The notes under the pieces: generated by a model
What the model saw: only the letters and a program-made list of their open reading frames with translations
The model's database searches: none
Told to the model about the DNA's origin: nothing
Made by a program: the position numbers and the translations under genes
NCBI GenBank assembly: GCA_964386565.1
Contig: CAYLRU010000008.1
Coordinates: 44,721 to 108,720, forward strand
Origin: CAYLRU01 sp964386565
Lineage (GTDB): Bacteria > Desulfobacterota > Desulfobacteria > Desulfobacterales > UBA5616
DNA: 64,000 nt
Direction: 5' to 3'
In this document: piece by piece, positions 63,771-64,000 of the stretch
How positions within the stretch are numbered: the first letter of the stretch is position 1
Layout of the letters: each line of letters begins with the position of its first letter

Positions 63771-64000
63771 GCCAAATCAAACGCAAAGCAAAAGGTTTCA
63801 CAGGATTTTTATATCCGGATCCAATGATACACAAATATGGATTAAACCGGCTGGAAAACTGGAACCCGGAAGATCAAAAGGTATGGTTTTGCCTGCTGTA
63901 AAAGCCTGTGGATTTTCTGACCCATAGCTATAAATCCGGTCAACCTGGTCAACAAATAATTCTCGATTGCGATTTTGTTGCTTTGAATTCACTCTGATTC
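63771..64000. other. right-edge gap without a supported gene
   Basis: A 64-codon minus-strand frame is open here but shows no ribosome-binding site, family motif or codon bias like its neighbours. Nothing else is recognised before the window ends. Confidence 0.4.

Noticed and set aside
63798..63992. 64-codon minus-strand frame at the right edge
   Set aside because: No ribosome-binding site, no motif, and unlike neighbouring genes in composition.
1..64000. CRISPR arrays, insertion sequences, phage genes, attachment sites
   Set aside because: No regularly spaced direct repeats, transposase or integrase motifs, or phage structural genes were seen on either strand.

Overview
The window reads as chromosomal DNA of a sulfate-reducing member of the Desulfobacterota, most like the Desulfobacteraceae and relatives. 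The basis is a full aprBA-qmoABC set plus sat (dissimilatory adenylylsulfate reductase, its membrane electron donor, and ATP sulfurylase), next to a large set of acyl-CoA metabolism genes of the kind found in complete oxidisers of fatty, branched or aromatic acids. No phage, transposase, integrase or CRISPR array was seen.

Region 1 (about 1-26 kb) is catabolic and accessory. It holds a small lipoprotein, an ATP-NAD-kinase-like protein, an acyl-CoA ligase, a DUF362 protein, acetoacetyl-CoA synthetase with its own XRE-cupin regulator, and a divergent unit of acyl-CoA dehydrogenase, a second XRE-cupin regulator, an HMG-CoA-lyase-like protein and an MCC-type carboxyltransferase. PlsB and an amidohydrolase follow. 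A minus-strand series then carries an acyl-CoA ligase, a molybdopterin oxidoreductase, two family III CoA-transferases and an ADP-forming CoA-ligase-like protein. Between the oxidoreductase and the CoA-transferases lies what looks like a decayed cobalamin riboswitch pointing the wrong way for both neighbours. An alpha/beta hydrolase, a DJ-1/PfpI protein and a short CbiX follow on the plus strand.

Region 2 (27-46 kb) is an information-processing block almost entirely on the minus strand: infC, rpmI, rplT, pheS, pheT, a MerR-like gene, tRNA-Gly(CCC), rimP, nusA, infB, a DUF503 gene, rbfA, nrnA, truB, rpsO, pnp, an M16 peptidase, dut and an MBL-fold protein. infC appears to start at an ATA codon. 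A tRNA with a good promoter heads rimP-nusA-infB, and a terminator-like hairpin lies between the tRNA and rimP. A short dispersed repeat is found between truB and rpsO, between rplT and pheS, and before the ATP-NAD-kinase-like gene.

Region 3 (46-54 kb) holds a deaminase, an HsdR-N-domain protein, a dGTPase-like HD protein, and a cluster of four cysteine-cluster (YkgJ-like) proteins interleaved with an SDR, a radical SAM protein and a two-zinc-ribbon protein. Three of the four share one eight-cysteine pattern and appear to be local paralogues. This cluster directly precedes the sulfate-reduction genes.

Region 4 (54-64 kb) holds aprB-aprA, a strong terminator, a 115-bp nested imperfect palindrome, qmoA-qmoB-qmoC, a bidirectional terminator, and convergent sat. 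Sat activates sulfate to APS, AprBA reduces APS to sulfite, and QmoABC links AprBA to the menaquinone pool.

All calls come from reading the sequence. No database search or folding program was run, so family names rest on recognised motifs and promoters are consensus matches only.
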